DNA of 63,055 nucleotides. Origin: an uncultured Bacteroidales bacterium. GTDB taxonomy: Bacteria > Bacteroidota > Bacteroidia > Bacteroidales > Bacteroidaceae. Positions 16,552 through 25,991 of this stretch are shown one piece after another. The notes under the pieces are model-generated. The model made no database searches. It was not told where the DNA came from and was given only the letters and a program-made list of their open reading frames with translations. The position numbers and the translations under genes are program-made. Where the stretch lies: positions 1 through 63,055 of the forward strand of contig CALDKD010000120.1 in the NCBI GenBank assembly GCA_937898885.1. The letters are read 5' to 3'. Positions within the stretch are counted from its first letter, which is position 1. Each line of letters begins with the position of its first letter.

Positions 16552-18387
16552 ATGAACCTGATTACATTGTTCAAGAAAATCTGGCCGTTCGTCAAGCCTT
16601 ACAGATGGCTTGTGCTCGCCACGTTGATTCTTACGTTCATCACATCTCTTATGGCACAGGTTAATGCCGTTGTGCTGGACAAGACTGTTGATGCTGTAAA
16701 CGCTCTTGTAGGGGCTGCCGACTTTGAGTGGGGCAAGGCTGCGAGGATTCTGACGGTAATCAGTATAGTGCTTCTTGGAAAGGAAGTCCTGTCGGCCATA
16801 CTGTCGTTCGCGCAGAAGTATTTCGGCGAGCGTATGAGGATTATGGTGTCGAAGGACCTTGCACAGGCCGTCATTGAGAAAATCCTTACATTCAAGATGG
16901 CATTCTTTACCGCCGACAACAATGAGCCAGGCAAACTGCAGACCCGTATTGACCGTGGAGTGGAGAGTCTGTCAATGACGGTGAGGAATTTCTTCATAGA
17001 CCTGCTGCCTATGTGTACCAGTGCTATCCTGGCACTTATCCTGATGTTCGCGGCAAATGTATATGTGGGCCTTGTGGCACTGGCCATACTTCCCCTGTAT
17101 TTCCTGATAACACAGCGTCAGGCTATCAAGCTGAGGGGATGGCGCAGGAACATGCGCCAGTACCGTGAGAGCAAGAGCCACGGCATAATGAACATCATAG
17201 AGAGCATCACTGTGATAAAATCGTTCAACCGCGAGCGTATTGAGGGCGACAAGCAGCTTGACCTGCAGAACAAGGTAACCGACAATCAGCTTGAGACACG
17301 CCGTCTGAGCTACACTTTTGACGGCCTGAAGACATTTGTGGAGCAGGTTGGTACTGTACTGATAATTATTCTTACGGCATATCTGGTACTGATTGAGTAT
17401 CCGGGTATGACAATCGGTAAGATTATGTATCACGTCATGCTGTTCGGCAATGTGTCCGCGCCTATCCGTCAGCTGCAGCGTATTTATGATGACATCAACG
17501 ATGCGCTTATCTATGCCGAGGGCTTCTTTGACATACTTGATTCCGATGACCAGCAGGAGACCAGCGGCACATATCGTCCCGACCACATTGAGGGCCGCTT
17601 CGATATAAAGAATGTGGATTTCTCTTATCCGAACGGAAACAAGGCTCTCACAGACATCAATATGAGCATTACGCCAGGACATATTACCGCTTTCGTGGGA
17701 TTGTCTGGCGCGGGCAAGAGTACCATCATCAATCTGCTTGACAAGTTCTATGAGCCTCAGACAGGCAGCGTGTGTCTGGATGGAGTGGATTTGCGCGAGT
17801 GGGATACACATTACCTGCGCGAGAACATAGGTCTGGTGTTGCAGAAGAACCATATCTTTGACGGTACGGTAGAGGAGAATATCCTTTACGGCTGCCCGGG
17901 CGCATCGCACGAGGATGTTGTTGAGGCTGCGCGCAAGGCTTATATCCTTGACCAGATAGAGAGCCTGCCGAATGGCTTCCAGACAAAGGCGCTGCTTATG
18001 TCTGGCGGTCAGCAGCAGCGAATAGCCATTGCGCGTCTGTTCCTTAAGAATCCTCCGATTATATTCCTGGATGAGCCTACCGCTAGTCTCGATGCTGTGG
18101 CCACCGAGCAGATTCGCAACAGTATTGAGGCTATAAAGAAAGACCGTACAGTAATCATAATATCGCACAATCTGTCGCAGATCATTGACAGCGATTACGT
18201 TTACGCGCTCAAGAACGGACACGTGGAGCAGGGTGGTATTCCGGAGGAGGTGTATCGCCAGGGCGGTATCTACAAGGAGATTGTGGATGCATCGGCACGT
18301 AGCCTGAACATTGAGAAGATTGCCGAGTGCCTTGCCTCGGACGATGACATTGAGAATGCCGGAGCCAAGGAGAATGCTGAGGCCTGA
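16552..18387 (+). CDS. ABC exporter half-transporter (membrane + ATPase domains)
   Basis: This 611-residue protein has an N-terminal ABC type-1 membrane domain (about 1-320, six hydrophobic spans) and a C-terminal ATPase. Visible motifs are Walker A GLSGAGKSTI, a Q-loop in LVLQKNHIF, signature MSGGQQQRIAIA and Walker B IIFLDEPTASLD with a following H-loop ISHN. It should work as a dimer in the inner membrane to export a lipid, peptide or drug. The substrate cannot be read from the sequence. It stands alone between the serine operon and the convergent azl genes. Confidence 0.92.
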   Translation: MNLITLFKKIWPFVKPYRWLVLATLILTFITSLMAQVNAVVLDKTVDAVNALVGAADFEWGKAARILTVISIVLLGKEVLSAILSFAQKYFGERMRIMVSKDLAQAVIEKILTFKMAFFTADNNEPGKLQTRIDRGVESLSMTVRNFFIDLLPMCTSAILALILMFAANVYVGLVALAILPLYFLITQRQAIKLRGWRRNMRQYRESKSHGIMNIIESITVIKSFNRERIEGDKQLDLQNKVTDNQLETRRLSYTFDGLKTFVEQVGTVLIIILTAYLVLIEYPGMTIGKIMYHVMLFGNVSAPIRQLQRIYDDINDALIYAEGFFDILDSDDQQETSGTYRPDHIEGRFDIKNVDFSYPNGNKALTDINMSITPGHITAFVGLSGAGKSTIINLLDKFYEPQTGSVCLDGVDLREWDTHYLRENIGLVLQKNHIFDGTVEENILYGCPGASHEDVVEAARKAYILDQIESLPNGFQTKALLMSGGQQQRIAIARLFLKNPPIIFLDEPTASLDAVATEQIRNSIEAIKKDRTVIIISHNLSQIIDSDYVYALKNGHVEQGGIPEEVYRQGGIYKEIVDASARSLNIEKIAECLASDDDIENAGAKENAEA

Positions 18388-18407
18388 GCCGTCTCAGACG
18401 TGAGGCT

Positions 18408-18716
18408 TTATAGCAGGAACTCCGCAATCAGCACCACAATACAGCAAAGCAAAGCCTCGGGCAGAAGCCCCAGGCCTAGCCAGGCGCCTGCTATTCCAAT
18501 GACGAAGGCAAGCGCTCCGGCAATGGGAGAGCCGGTGGCCTCCATTATGGCTGGGAAAGTCATGACAGCGAGGGTCACGTAGGGCACGTAATACAGAAAG
18601 CTTCTGATGAACTGGTTTTCTATGCGCTTGCGTATGAGCGTTACGGGGATGATGCGGATGATGTTGGTCACCGCAATGGTAATGGCAAGGTAAATAATAA
18701 GATGCGTCTTTTCCAT
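18408..18716 (-). CDS. azlD: AzlD family branched-chain amino-acid export subunit
   Basis: This 102-residue, very hydrophobic protein has about four membrane spans and the AzlD-type opening with conserved RIIPVTLIRKR and YVPYVTLAVMTFPAI. It is the small partner of AzlC. It starts 12 bp after the azlC stop, so the two form an operon like brnFE/azlCD. Substrates in known pairs are leucine, isoleucine, valine and analogues such as azaleucine. Confidence 0.9.
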   Translation of the reverse strand: MEKTHLIIYLAITIAVTNIIRIIPVTLIRKRIENQFIRSFLYYVPYVTLAVMTFPAIMEATGSPIAGALAFVIGIAGAWLGLGLLPEALLCCIVVLIAEFLL

Positions 18717-18728
18717 ACTATCCCTTAA

Positions 18729-19493
18729 TTACTGCATTCCTTTAGGCACGAATGTTCCGGGCTTTGTTGATACCGGTCTCAGTAAGGCCGCCGCTGCCGA
18801 AATTACAATTGTGAGTATTATAGTGCGCGTGCCTGAGTTGATGCCTGATGTGAAGGGCAGGACAGAGCATAGCCAGCTCAGGATAAATCCCGTCAGGACG
18901 GCACCCAGCACGGCCTTGTCTTTCTTTGCCGGGGGAATAATGATGGCGATGAACATTCCGTATAGCGCCACACTCAATGCCGATACTATGTTCGCGGGCA
19001 GCGCTCCTCCTGCTATGATTCCCGATGCCGTGCCTGCGGCCCACAGGACACCAGCTATGAGCATTGCACCGTATGTGTATGATGGTGCCAGATACCCCTT
19101 GTAGGCTATGGAGATGCCAAACACCTCGTCGGTGATGCAGCAGGCTACCAGAATGCGTTTCCATTGTGGCGTATCTGGAGCGAACTTCTGTGTGAGAGAT
19201 GCTCCCATAAGCAGATACCTGAGGTTGGTTATGACGCACATAAGCGCCAGCTCGGCGAATGTGGCCTCTGCTGAGATAAGCGAATATGCTCCGTACTCAC
19301 CGGCGGAGGCTCTGGTGAACAGGCTGCAGATGAAACCGGCAAAGGCTGTCAGTCCGGCCTTCTTTGCGATGATGCCGAGCGAGAATGCCACTGCGAAATA
19401 GCCTAGTCCGATGGGAATTCCATCTCTTAGTCCCATCAGAAACGGTAATCTGGCTGGCTTTTGCGCATTATCGGACTTCTCTTGCATCGTCAT
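18729..19493 (-). CDS. azlC: AzlC family branched-chain amino-acid permease
   Basis: I chose ATG 19493 (MTMQEKSDN); the reading frame extends upstream, but that part overlaps the promoter of the divergent GH51 gene and is not family-like. ATG 19487 is an equally possible start. The 254-residue protein shows the AzlC hallmark GLRDGIPIGLGYFAVAFSLGI and several later membrane spans. It should export branched-chain amino acids together with AzlD. Confidence 0.9.
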   Translation of the reverse strand: MTMQEKSDNAQKPARLPFLMGLRDGIPIGLGYFAVAFSLGIIAKKAGLTAFAGFICSLFTRASAGEYGAYSLISAEATFAELALMCVITNLRYLLMGASLTQKFAPDTPQWKRILVACCITDEVFGISIAYKGYLAPSYTYGAMLIAGVLWAAGTASGIIAGGALPANIVSALSVALYGMFIAIIIPPAKKDKAVLGAVLTGFILSWLCSVLPFTSGINSGTRTIILTIVISAAAALLRPVSTKPGTFVPKGMQ

Positions 19494-19593
19494 ATTCTTT
19501 TGCGGCTGCAAAGGTAGCCATAATATGTTGTTGGCAATAGCCGTTTCATATCTTATTTTTTTCACTATCTTCGCGCAAAATATAAATATGTGT

Positions 19594-22140
19594 ATGAAGA
19601 GTTTCCGTTTTGCCGTTATGGCACTTTTACTCCTGTCTGGCGCTACGTCAATAAGCGCGCAGAAAGAGATAAGCATTGACGTTGACACCAAGGCCCCTTC
19701 CGGTTATATAGACCCTATGCTGTACGGTCAGCTGTTTGAGCATATATATTTCTCTGCCAACAATGGAGTGTGGCAGGAACTGATTTACGAGCGCTCTTTT
19801 GAGCCTGAGCATTATCCGGGAATTCACCCGCGCGATGGCTATTTCGACGGCTGGTTTATGGACGATGACCAGGTGCTGCACTCACCTACGCGATATGAGC
19901 AGCCCTTGAAGGTGACTACCGTCTATACTGACGATTACGATATCACAATGGATGTGAGCTGGCGCTCATACCGTCTGGCAAGGCGTGCCTGGAGCGGCGG
20001 ATTGCTTGATATGCGCATAGCTTTCAAGAATGGCGAGAACGACGAGCCGTACTATTTCCGTCTGCACGACCCGAAGTACGAGGCCCGTATCCTGAACACC
20101 GCTCAGACTGAGTCGCAGATACAGGCTGCCGAGCAGGCCGCCGCACGGCAGGCTTTGCAGCAGTCGCTTGTTCCCGATTTCTCCATATCGGCTATGACCG
20201 AGAAGGAGAGTACCGGCTTTGGCGGCAGGACCAGAAAGGTCCGCGCTCTCGATGCGCTGGTATCGAAAGCCGCGACAGAGGCTCAGGTGAATGAGAACCG
20301 CGACTGGCATAAGCTGCGCATCTCCTGTGTGAGCGGCAGCGTGAAGGTCTATTGGGATGGCAAGCAGGTGCTGAAGTATTCCAAGATGGCTCAGAAGGGG
20401 CAGAATGACATTGTTCTTTGGGTGAACTACACTGAGGCGCTGTTCCGCAACATAAAGGTTACATCAATGAACGGGCAGGAGGTCTATTTTGAGGGTACGC
20501 CAGACGATGTGCGCATTCCTCAGGTGGCTCCGCAGTGGAACAGTTTCGGTGACGGTCAGTTCGCCCTGGTTAAAGGCGACGCTGTCAATATGGACTATTC
20601 CCAGCAGGTAACGGCCATAAAGAAGAGTGGTGTGTCTCAGGGACCTCAGAACGTAATAAAAGGAGAGAAATATCTTGGCTACATTTATGCCAAGGGCAAC
20701 GGCACACTCTCTGTGGAGATGCGCAACGGCGACAAGGCTGTGGCGTCCTGCAAGCTCGGAGTACCTGGCGGAGCGTGGAAGAAGTTCGAGTTTGAGATGA
20801 TGTCGCCAGACTATGAGGGCGATGCTGACTTTGCGGTATGTGTGGAGAACGGCACCGTTCAGATTGATGAGGTGAGCCTTACCACTCAGACAGGAAAAGA
20901 CCTTGGCGGCTTCCGCCCGGATATCTTCAATGCTGTCAAGGATCTTCATCCTACCTGCCTGAGGTGGCCAGGTGGCGGCTATGTGGCTCAGTATGACTGG
21001 CGATGGGGTATAGGTCCGCAGGAACAACGTCAGCGCTGGCCGCACTGGATGTGGATGGACTATGACCAGAACGCTTTCGGTACCGACGAGTATATACGTT
21101 TCTGCCGCGAGATTAATTCCGAGCCGGTGATAGTGGTGAGCGTGGGCTTTGACCGTCCTGACGAGGAGCACGAGGCTATCTTCCAGAATGCGCTCAACTG
21201 GCTTCGCTACTGCAATGCCCCGGCTACAGACGAGTGGGGCGCGAAGCGTGCCGCCAACGGACATCCCGAGCCATACAACGTGAAGTATTGGGAAATTGAC
21301 AACGAGATGTGGGAGATGGGCATAGAGAAGTATGAGAAATCGGTCATTGAGTTCTCCACCGCTATGCGTGAGATAGACCCTGGCATCAAGATCATAGTCT
21401 GTGGCGGTTTCCAGGAGGATGAGGAGTTCATCAAACGCTCAGGCAACTATTTCGATTACCTGAGCCTGCATCACTATGAGGGCGCCAATGGCTATGCTAC
21501 CGGTCCTGTACGTCTTGGACAACAGTATGACAGATATGCCAAAATGATTGCCGAAAGCCCGAACCCTAACATAAAACTGTTCATCTCGGAGTGGAATCTG
21601 AACAGTACCGACTGGCGTACCGGCCTGTTTGCCGGCGGTTTCCTGAATATGTGCGAGCAGAAGGATGTTGTGGCAATGGGTGCCGCCGCACTGTTCATAC
21701 GCCGCACAGACTCGCCCGACTGGAACAATGCCTTCATCAACTTCGACTACAAGGATTTGTTCGTGGCTCCGAACTATCAGGTTACGAATCTCTGGTATGA
21801 CCATTACTCCAAGTACCGCCTGTCATACACAGGCCAGACTGGCGATGTGAGTGTGGCCACTACAATGTCTGAGAACGGGCGTGATGTGATAGTCAAGGTG
21901 GTTAATCCTACGGATCAGCCTTATACCCTGAAGGTGAATGGCAATTGGAAGAGCCTTGAGGGTGCCGTGTATGATTTTTATGCTCCGGGTGACCTTATGG
22001 CCGCAAATAGTATGGAGAATAAGAATGCCGTGGCGCTGAGGCACGCGGAGCCTGCTGTGGCAGAAGGCTGTGTGTCTTTGTCAGTTGAGCCATATTCTGC
22101 TGGAGTTCTTACTGTAAAAATGTATAAATATTCGGGGTAA
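19594..22140 (+). CDS. Secreted GH51 alpha-L-arabinofuranosidase
   Basis: I chose ATG 19594, giving MKSFRFAVMALLLLSGATS as a signal peptide and 848 residues; ATG 19588 is also possible. The enzyme removes arabinofuranosyl side chains from arabinan or arabinoxylan. The order of parts is signal peptide, N-terminal GH51 segment (IDPMLYGQLFEHIYFS), an inserted LamG-like domain (DWHKLRISCVSGSVKVYWDG), a CBM4_9-like domain (GGAWKKFEFEMMSPDYEGDA), the catalytic barrel, and a C-terminal beta domain. The acid/base is Glu571 in EIDNEMWEMG and the nucleophile Glu666 in LFISEWNLN. A promoter-like TATCTTCG lies about 25 bp upstream. Its stop shares a base with the next gene's start. Confidence 0.93.
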   Translation: MKSFRFAVMALLLLSGATSISAQKEISIDVDTKAPSGYIDPMLYGQLFEHIYFSANNGVWQELIYERSFEPEHYPGIHPRDGYFDGWFMDDDQVLHSPTRYEQPLKVTTVYTDDYDITMDVSWRSYRLARRAWSGGLLDMRIAFKNGENDEPYYFRLHDPKYEARILNTAQTESQIQAAEQAAARQALQQSLVPDFSISAMTEKESTGFGGRTRKVRALDALVSKAATEAQVNENRDWHKLRISCVSGSVKVYWDGKQVLKYSKMAQKGQNDIVLWVNYTEALFRNIKVTSMNGQEVYFEGTPDDVRIPQVAPQWNSFGDGQFALVKGDAVNMDYSQQVTAIKKSGVSQGPQNVIKGEKYLGYIYAKGNGTLSVEMRNGDKAVASCKLGVPGGAWKKFEFEMMSPDYEGDADFAVCVENGTVQIDEVSLTTQTGKDLGGFRPDIFNAVKDLHPTCLRWPGGGYVAQYDWRWGIGPQEQRQRWPHWMWMDYDQNAFGTDEYIRFCREINSEPVIVVSVGFDRPDEEHEAIFQNALNWLRYCNAPATDEWGAKRAANGHPEPYNVKYWEIDNEMWEMGIEKYEKSVIEFSTAMREIDPGIKIIVCGGFQEDEEFIKRSGNYFDYLSLHHYEGANGYATGPVRLGQQYDRYAKMIAESPNPNIKLFISEWNLNSTDWRTGLFAGGFLNMCEQKDVVAMGAAALFIRRTDSPDWNNAFINFDYKDLFVAPNYQVTNLWYDHYSKYRLSYTGQTGDVSVATTMSENGRDVIVKVVNPTDQPYTLKVNGNWKSLEGAVYDFYAPGDLMAANSMENKNAVALRHAEPAVAEGCVSLSVEPYSAGVLTVKMYKYSG

Positions 22141-23402
22141 TGAGAAGATTTCTGGTATTTGTCTGCGTTTTGGCGTCAGTGTGCGGAGTCAGTGCGTCTA
22201 GTCTGACACTAGAGGATTTGTTTGTAACCGGAGGTGAGAGTGACATCAGGATAAGTCCGAAAGGAGACACTGTGTGGTTTGTTGCCAGCTCGGTATCCAG
22301 CCATTATGACAAAAGCTGTGATGACTGGCTGTATAGCGCATTCTCAAGTATGGATGAGTTTAAGTTCTTCTTCAACATAAAGAAATCTACCGTGAAGTCA
22401 GGCCAGAGATATACACTGAAAGATATGGATGCCGAATTCACATACGGTATTGTAGGAGGCGGGTATGTGATACCTGTTGAGTGCAGTTTCGTTATGTCAT
22501 TGTCTGAGGATGGAATGACCAGTATTGAGGCAATGATGCTGGGAATGGACAGCATTGTATATAATTTGACATATCAGGAGGCTGCGGTTCCTGCTGAGTA
22601 CAATGATGTGGATCTGGTTTTCAATGTGGCTGACCTGCGTGATGCCACCAGACAGGGTGCGTTCCAGTTCGTTGGCGACAATGATGAGTACGCCTTCGCA
22701 CTGGCTGTAAAGTCCACTCATATACCAGGCGGCTATATTCCTGAGTATGTATTGTCAAAAGGATTCACATTCGCCACTGCAGGAGGAAAGAACATCCGGC
22801 TTGTGAGAATAGCCAACATAAAGGTTGACAAGGTGAGTGGCGCTGATAATTACTCGTGCCATGCGGATTTCTATTCCTATGACGGCAACTGCTATCACGT
22901 TACATTCAACCACATCCGTCCGAACACCAGGGAGGCTGTGGTTTTGTCCTCATCTGACGTGTCAGTGAATGTTGAGACATTCGCCAGTAAGGGATATTCT
23001 ACGGTGAGCGCCGATAAAGACAACTATCACGTGGAGATAGATATCCTGACAGAGGGCGGCGTGGGCAACTATTCAATGAGAAATGACAGCCTGCGTGATG
23101 TACGGATATATCAGCGCGTATCCTCAGACAGTCTTGTCCTTATACGTCTGTACGATAAAGGCGTAATAAATTTCGCCACCATAGATAATGGCTGGCTGTA
23201 CATCTCGGGCGATATCCTTTCAAGAGATGGCGTGCTTTATTGTCTGGACCTGCTGTGCCTGAATCCACCTACATTTGTAGATACGATAATTCTCTCGAAC
23301 GGGAAGAAGAGAAAGATGATGAGGGGCGGCCGTATGCTGATTCTGGATGATGGCCATACATACAATGCCGCCGGTCAGGAGATTCCATATGTTTATTATT
23401 AA
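22140..23402 (+). CDS. Secreted protein of unknown function coupled to the arabinofuranosidase
   Basis: This 420-residue protein has a signal peptide (MRRFLVFVCVLASVCGVSAS) and no family I recognise. After the signal it begins LTLEDLFVTGGESDIRISPKGDTVWFV, is rich in beta-strand residues, and has alternating hydrophobic runs like a propeller or repeated beta-sandwich. No catalytic motif stands out. It begins with the overlapping TAATG of the GH51 gene, so it is almost certainly co-expressed with it and followed by a reductase. A carbohydrate-binding or surface role is possible but unsupported. Confidence 0.82.
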   Translation: MRRFLVFVCVLASVCGVSASSLTLEDLFVTGGESDIRISPKGDTVWFVASSVSSHYDKSCDDWLYSAFSSMDEFKFFFNIKKSTVKSGQRYTLKDMDAEFTYGIVGGGYVIPVECSFVMSLSEDGMTSIEAMMLGMDSIVYNLTYQEAAVPAEYNDVDLVFNVADLRDATRQGAFQFVGDNDEYAFALAVKSTHIPGGYIPEYVLSKGFTFATAGGKNIRLVRIANIKVDKVSGADNYSCHADFYSYDGNCYHVTFNHIRPNTREAVVLSSSDVSVNVETFASKGYSTVSADKDNYHVEIDILTEGGVGNYSMRNDSLRDVRIYQRVSSDSLVLIRLYDKGVINFATIDNGWLYISGDILSRDGVLYCLDLLCLNPPTFVDTIILSNGKKRKMMRGGRMLILDDGHTYNAAGQEIPYVYY

Positions 23403-23422
23403 CTCTCAGCAGGATGGTTTCT

Positions 23423-24154
23423 ATGGAAGAGATAACCAGAAGAAAGGCTATTAAGAGAATGGGGCAGACAGTGGCAGCCGCAGCCATCTGCGCTTCGGGC
23501 GTTGACGCTCTTGCTGCCTGTGCTCCGGAAAACAATAGAAAAATGAAAGTATTGCTTATAAACGGAAGTCCGCGAAAGAGCGGCAACACATACCGTATGC
23601 TGCAGGAGGCGGCATCGCAGTTGGAGAAGAACGGCATTGAGACAGAGATTGCCCAGATAGGTACAGGCGCTGTACGTGGATGTATTGCCTGCGGACAGTG
23701 CTCACAAGGCCGATGCGTCTTTGACGATGATGTATGCAACTCCATAATAGAGAAAATGGCCGGCTCGGATGCCTTGATTGTAGGCTCGCCGGTATATTAT
23801 GGCGTACCTGCCGGCCAGGTGCTGTCGCTAATCCAGCGAATGGCATACGCTGGCGGCTCAGCTATGCGTGGCAAACCCGTAGCAGCCGTAACAGTATGCC
23901 GCCGTGGTGGTGCCACAGCCGCATTCCAGACCCTTCAGATGCCATTCCAGATGCTGAATATGCCAGTGGTTACATCGCAATACTGGAACATAGGCTACGG
24001 TATGACTCCCGGTCAGGTAGAGCAGGATGCCGAAGGCCTTCAGACAATGCGCACCCTTGCCGACAATATGGCATATATGCTCCATCAGTTCCAGACCGGC
24101 ACCGCCAAGGCCCCCGAGCGCGAGCGCGGCATTGCCACCAACTTCATCAAGTAA
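23423..24154 (+). CDS. Flavodoxin-fold NAD(P)H-dependent FMN reductase / iron-sulfur flavoprotein-like, exported
   Basis: I chose ATG 23423 (MEEITRRKAIKRMG) over an ATG three codons earlier; length is 243 residues. The N-terminus has a twin-arginine-like RRKAIK followed by a hydrophobic stretch, suggesting Tat export or lipid attachment at the Cys of LAACAPEN. The mature part is a flavodoxin-like fold with the FMN phosphate loop NGSPRKSGNT, a CGQC cluster-type motif (GCIACGQCSQGRC) and GSPVYYGVPAG. It probably reduces FMN or quinone-like compounds. It is the last gene of the GH51 operon. Confidence 0.86.
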   Translation: MEEITRRKAIKRMGQTVAAAAICASGVDALAACAPENNRKMKVLLINGSPRKSGNTYRMLQEAASQLEKNGIETEIAQIGTGAVRGCIACGQCSQGRCVFDDDVCNSIIEKMAGSDALIVGSPVYYGVPAGQVLSLIQRMAYAGGSAMRGKPVAAVTVCRRGGATAAFQTLQMPFQMLNMPVVTSQYWNIGYGMTPGQVEQDAEGLQTMRTLADNMAYMLHQFQTGTAKAPERERGIATNFIK

Positions 24155-24172
24155 CTGTTTTTCCGGAGCAAT

Positions 24173-24284
24173 CAGAGGCTGTTCTGGGGCGTCTCTCGGA
24201 GGAGCCGTTAAGCGAGTTACGCGTTTTAGCATTTCACGGCGTAGCGAGTAGGCTTCGTAGAGTCTAGCCCCAAAATAACCTCTG
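24173..24284. repeat. Structured inverted-repeat element (copy B)
   Basis: Outer arms 24173-24190 and 24267-24284 pair at 14 of 18 positions. Inner arms GAGCC...AAGCGAGTTACGC and GCGTAGCGAGTAGGCTTC also pair. The motifs TAAGCGAGT and GCGTAGCGAGT are shared with the element at 12782-12954 in the same order and spacing class. It lies between convergent genes, so it could end transcription from both sides. No coding frame is evident. Confidence 0.65.
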
Positions 24285-24344
24285 ACTGCGTATTAAGTAG
24301 TAGTCCATGAAACCATTGCTAGAACAGGCCATTCAGTTTGTGCA

Positions 24345-25445
24345 TTACTGCCCGCTTGCCCAACTTGCAATTGCTATGGCGATAGCGCTGATGGCGACGG
24401 CCAGCGCATAGAAAGCCACTGTCTGGCCTTTCGAGAGGTTTGTGCCCAAGTACTTGAAGTCTTTGAACTCCTTGCGTTTCCACAGGGAGGTGTTCTGGCG
24501 GAGCCAGGTTGCGAATTCTGTGAGATTAAGCTCAGGATGTTCAGTGAAATAGCTCTGCGTGGCAACAGCCAGGGTGGGGGCATCCATCCAGCTGAAAGGC
24601 AGGCACCAGCTTACGGTATTGCCGCTCATTCCAAGGCAGACGGTGAACTCGTTCTTGTTGCCGCCTTTCCAGTAGGCGCGCTGTTGCTCCACGATTCCTA
24701 TGCCTTGTGAGGCATCGAACAGAAGCACGAACACGTGAATCTGGCTGCTGGAGCCGCAGAAGGCGTTGATGCGGCGGAAAGCCTCCTGAGCGACGCTGTC
24801 AATGGCAACCGCCTCGCGAAGCTTGTTGCTGCAACAGATTACATTCTGGTGGCAGCCTGTGATTCTGGGGTAGGGCATCAGTCCAAGCTGCTCAGCCGTC
24901 TTGTCTGATATCTTCTTGTAGTTGAAGATTGAGTTGGAGTAGCGCACGGGGTTGGAGTAGCGTCCGGTATAGGTAACGGTATCCGTGTCATCCTCAACCT
25001 TGTTCCAGTCATAGCGCTGACCACCGCCTCCGCTCACGCAGTTGATGTGGTAGGGCGATATACCGTAGGGTGCGGTTCCCCAGCGCGAGCTGAGAGCCGT
25101 GAATGTGCCGCTGTGAACAGACATAGACAAACCCGTGTTGAGAATCTGGAACCACTGATCAGGATGCTTTACGAAACGGTGACGGGTCTCCGTGTGAGCC
25201 CTTCCGTTCAGATAGACGGTTGTGGTATAGACCTGTCTCTCCACCCAGGCGAAATGGTGCTCCACCGCTACCACATAGCCGCTGAGATACTCCTTGACCT
25301 TTGCCACCCAATGCGTAAGAAGATACAGAATAACCTCTGCGGCCACTACAGAAAGAATGTAGAGCCACCAGTATTCCGTATTTCCCGTAAGCTGGTAGAA
25401 GACCAGCATTGCCGCTACGGGCAGCAGATAGGCCAGCTTGTACAA
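24345..25445 (-). CDS. Unknown membrane protein linked to LemA
   Basis: This 366-residue protein has two N-terminal membrane spans (about 5-22 and 26-45), a long soluble middle domain, and a C-terminal span (about 345-363). The middle carries short recognisable pieces only (WVERQVYTTTVYLNGRAHTE, GGGGQRYDWNKVEDD), and no family was recognised. It begins 10 bp after the LemA-family gene on the same strand. That proximity suggests a LemA partner at the membrane, as in other LemA loci where the second gene encodes a large membrane protein. Confidence 0.78.
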   Translation of the reverse strand: MYKLAYLLPVAAMLVFYQLTGNTEYWWLYILSVVAAEVILYLLTHWVAKVKEYLSGYVVAVEHHFAWVERQVYTTTVYLNGRAHTETRHRFVKHPDQWFQILNTGLSMSVHSGTFTALSSRWGTAPYGISPYHINCVSGGGGQRYDWNKVEDDTDTVTYTGRYSNPVRYSNSIFNYKKISDKTAEQLGLMPYPRITGCHQNVICCSNKLREAVAIDSVAQEAFRRINAFCGSSSQIHVFVLLFDASQGIGIVEQQRAYWKGGNKNEFTVCLGMSGNTVSWCLPFSWMDAPTLAVATQSYFTEHPELNLTEFATWLRQNTSLWKRKEFKDFKYLGTNLSKGQTVAFYALAVAISAIAIAIASWASGQ

Positions 25446-25455
25446 GGCGGTTGCG

Positions 25456-25974
25456 TCAGAAGAGTTTCACCTCGTCATCAACGCGGGTCTCAATCACCTT
25501 GTTGGTATAGGTAGAGCTGATAACCTTGTAGTTGATGCGACTCTTGTTCTTGATGAACCATTTGGCTGGCATTGTCTCAAGCAGAGTCTCGTGCTCGCGG
25601 ATGATGTCGAGCATACGCTGTTGCGAGGTGGCAAAGGCACTGCGCTGAACCTCGATAGACTGCATCAGCTGCTTGTAGAGCGATGTGTCGAAATCAGGAT
25701 TGGACTCCTGAATGAATTTGATGATACCCTCTCCATCCTTGCCGTATCGGCCTGAGATCAGTTCCGGGTAAATCTTCTCGAATGCCTCACGGTACTCTTT
25801 GGCTACTCCGGCCTCCTGCTGGAGAATCTTCCACATTGTATCGTGTACCGTTGTAATCTTTTCTTCCTGAGCCTTGGCTTCCTTGCGGAGTGCAACCTCG
25901 CGGTTGTTGTAGTTGAAGTACAGCGATATCAGAATGACCGCCAGTACTGCGATAATAATTAATAGGATAATCAT
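25456..25974 (-). CDS. LemA family protein
   Basis: This 172-residue protein has a single N-terminal membrane anchor (MIILLIIIAVLAVILISLYF), then a long, charged, mostly helical LemA-like domain with the FEKIYPELISGRYGKDGEG and MPAKWFIKNKSRINYKV stretches. LemA proteins are conserved, anchored coiled-coil proteins of unclear function. It lies 17 bp after the lipoprotein metallo-hydrolase and 10 bp before the membrane protein, so the three genes form one operon. Confidence 0.83.
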   Translation of the reverse strand: MIILLIIIAVLAVILISLYFNYNNREVALRKEAKAQEEKITTVHDTMWKILQQEAGVAKEYREAFEKIYPELISGRYGKDGEGIIKFIQESNPDFDTSLYKQLMQSIEVQRSAFATSQQRMLDIIREHETLLETMPAKWFIKNKSRINYKVISSTYTNKVIETRVDDEVKLF

Positions 25975-25991
25975 ATTATGTGAATTGTTTG

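Noticed and set aside
16972..18222. 416-codon frame opposite the ABC exporter
   Set aside because: It is entirely antisense to a gene with intact ABC motifs, shows no domain, and is explained by the codon bias of the true strand.
20464..21264. 266-codon frame opposite the GH51 gene
   Set aside because: It lies antisense to the GH51 catalytic region, which carries clear catalytic residues, and shows no protein signature of its own.
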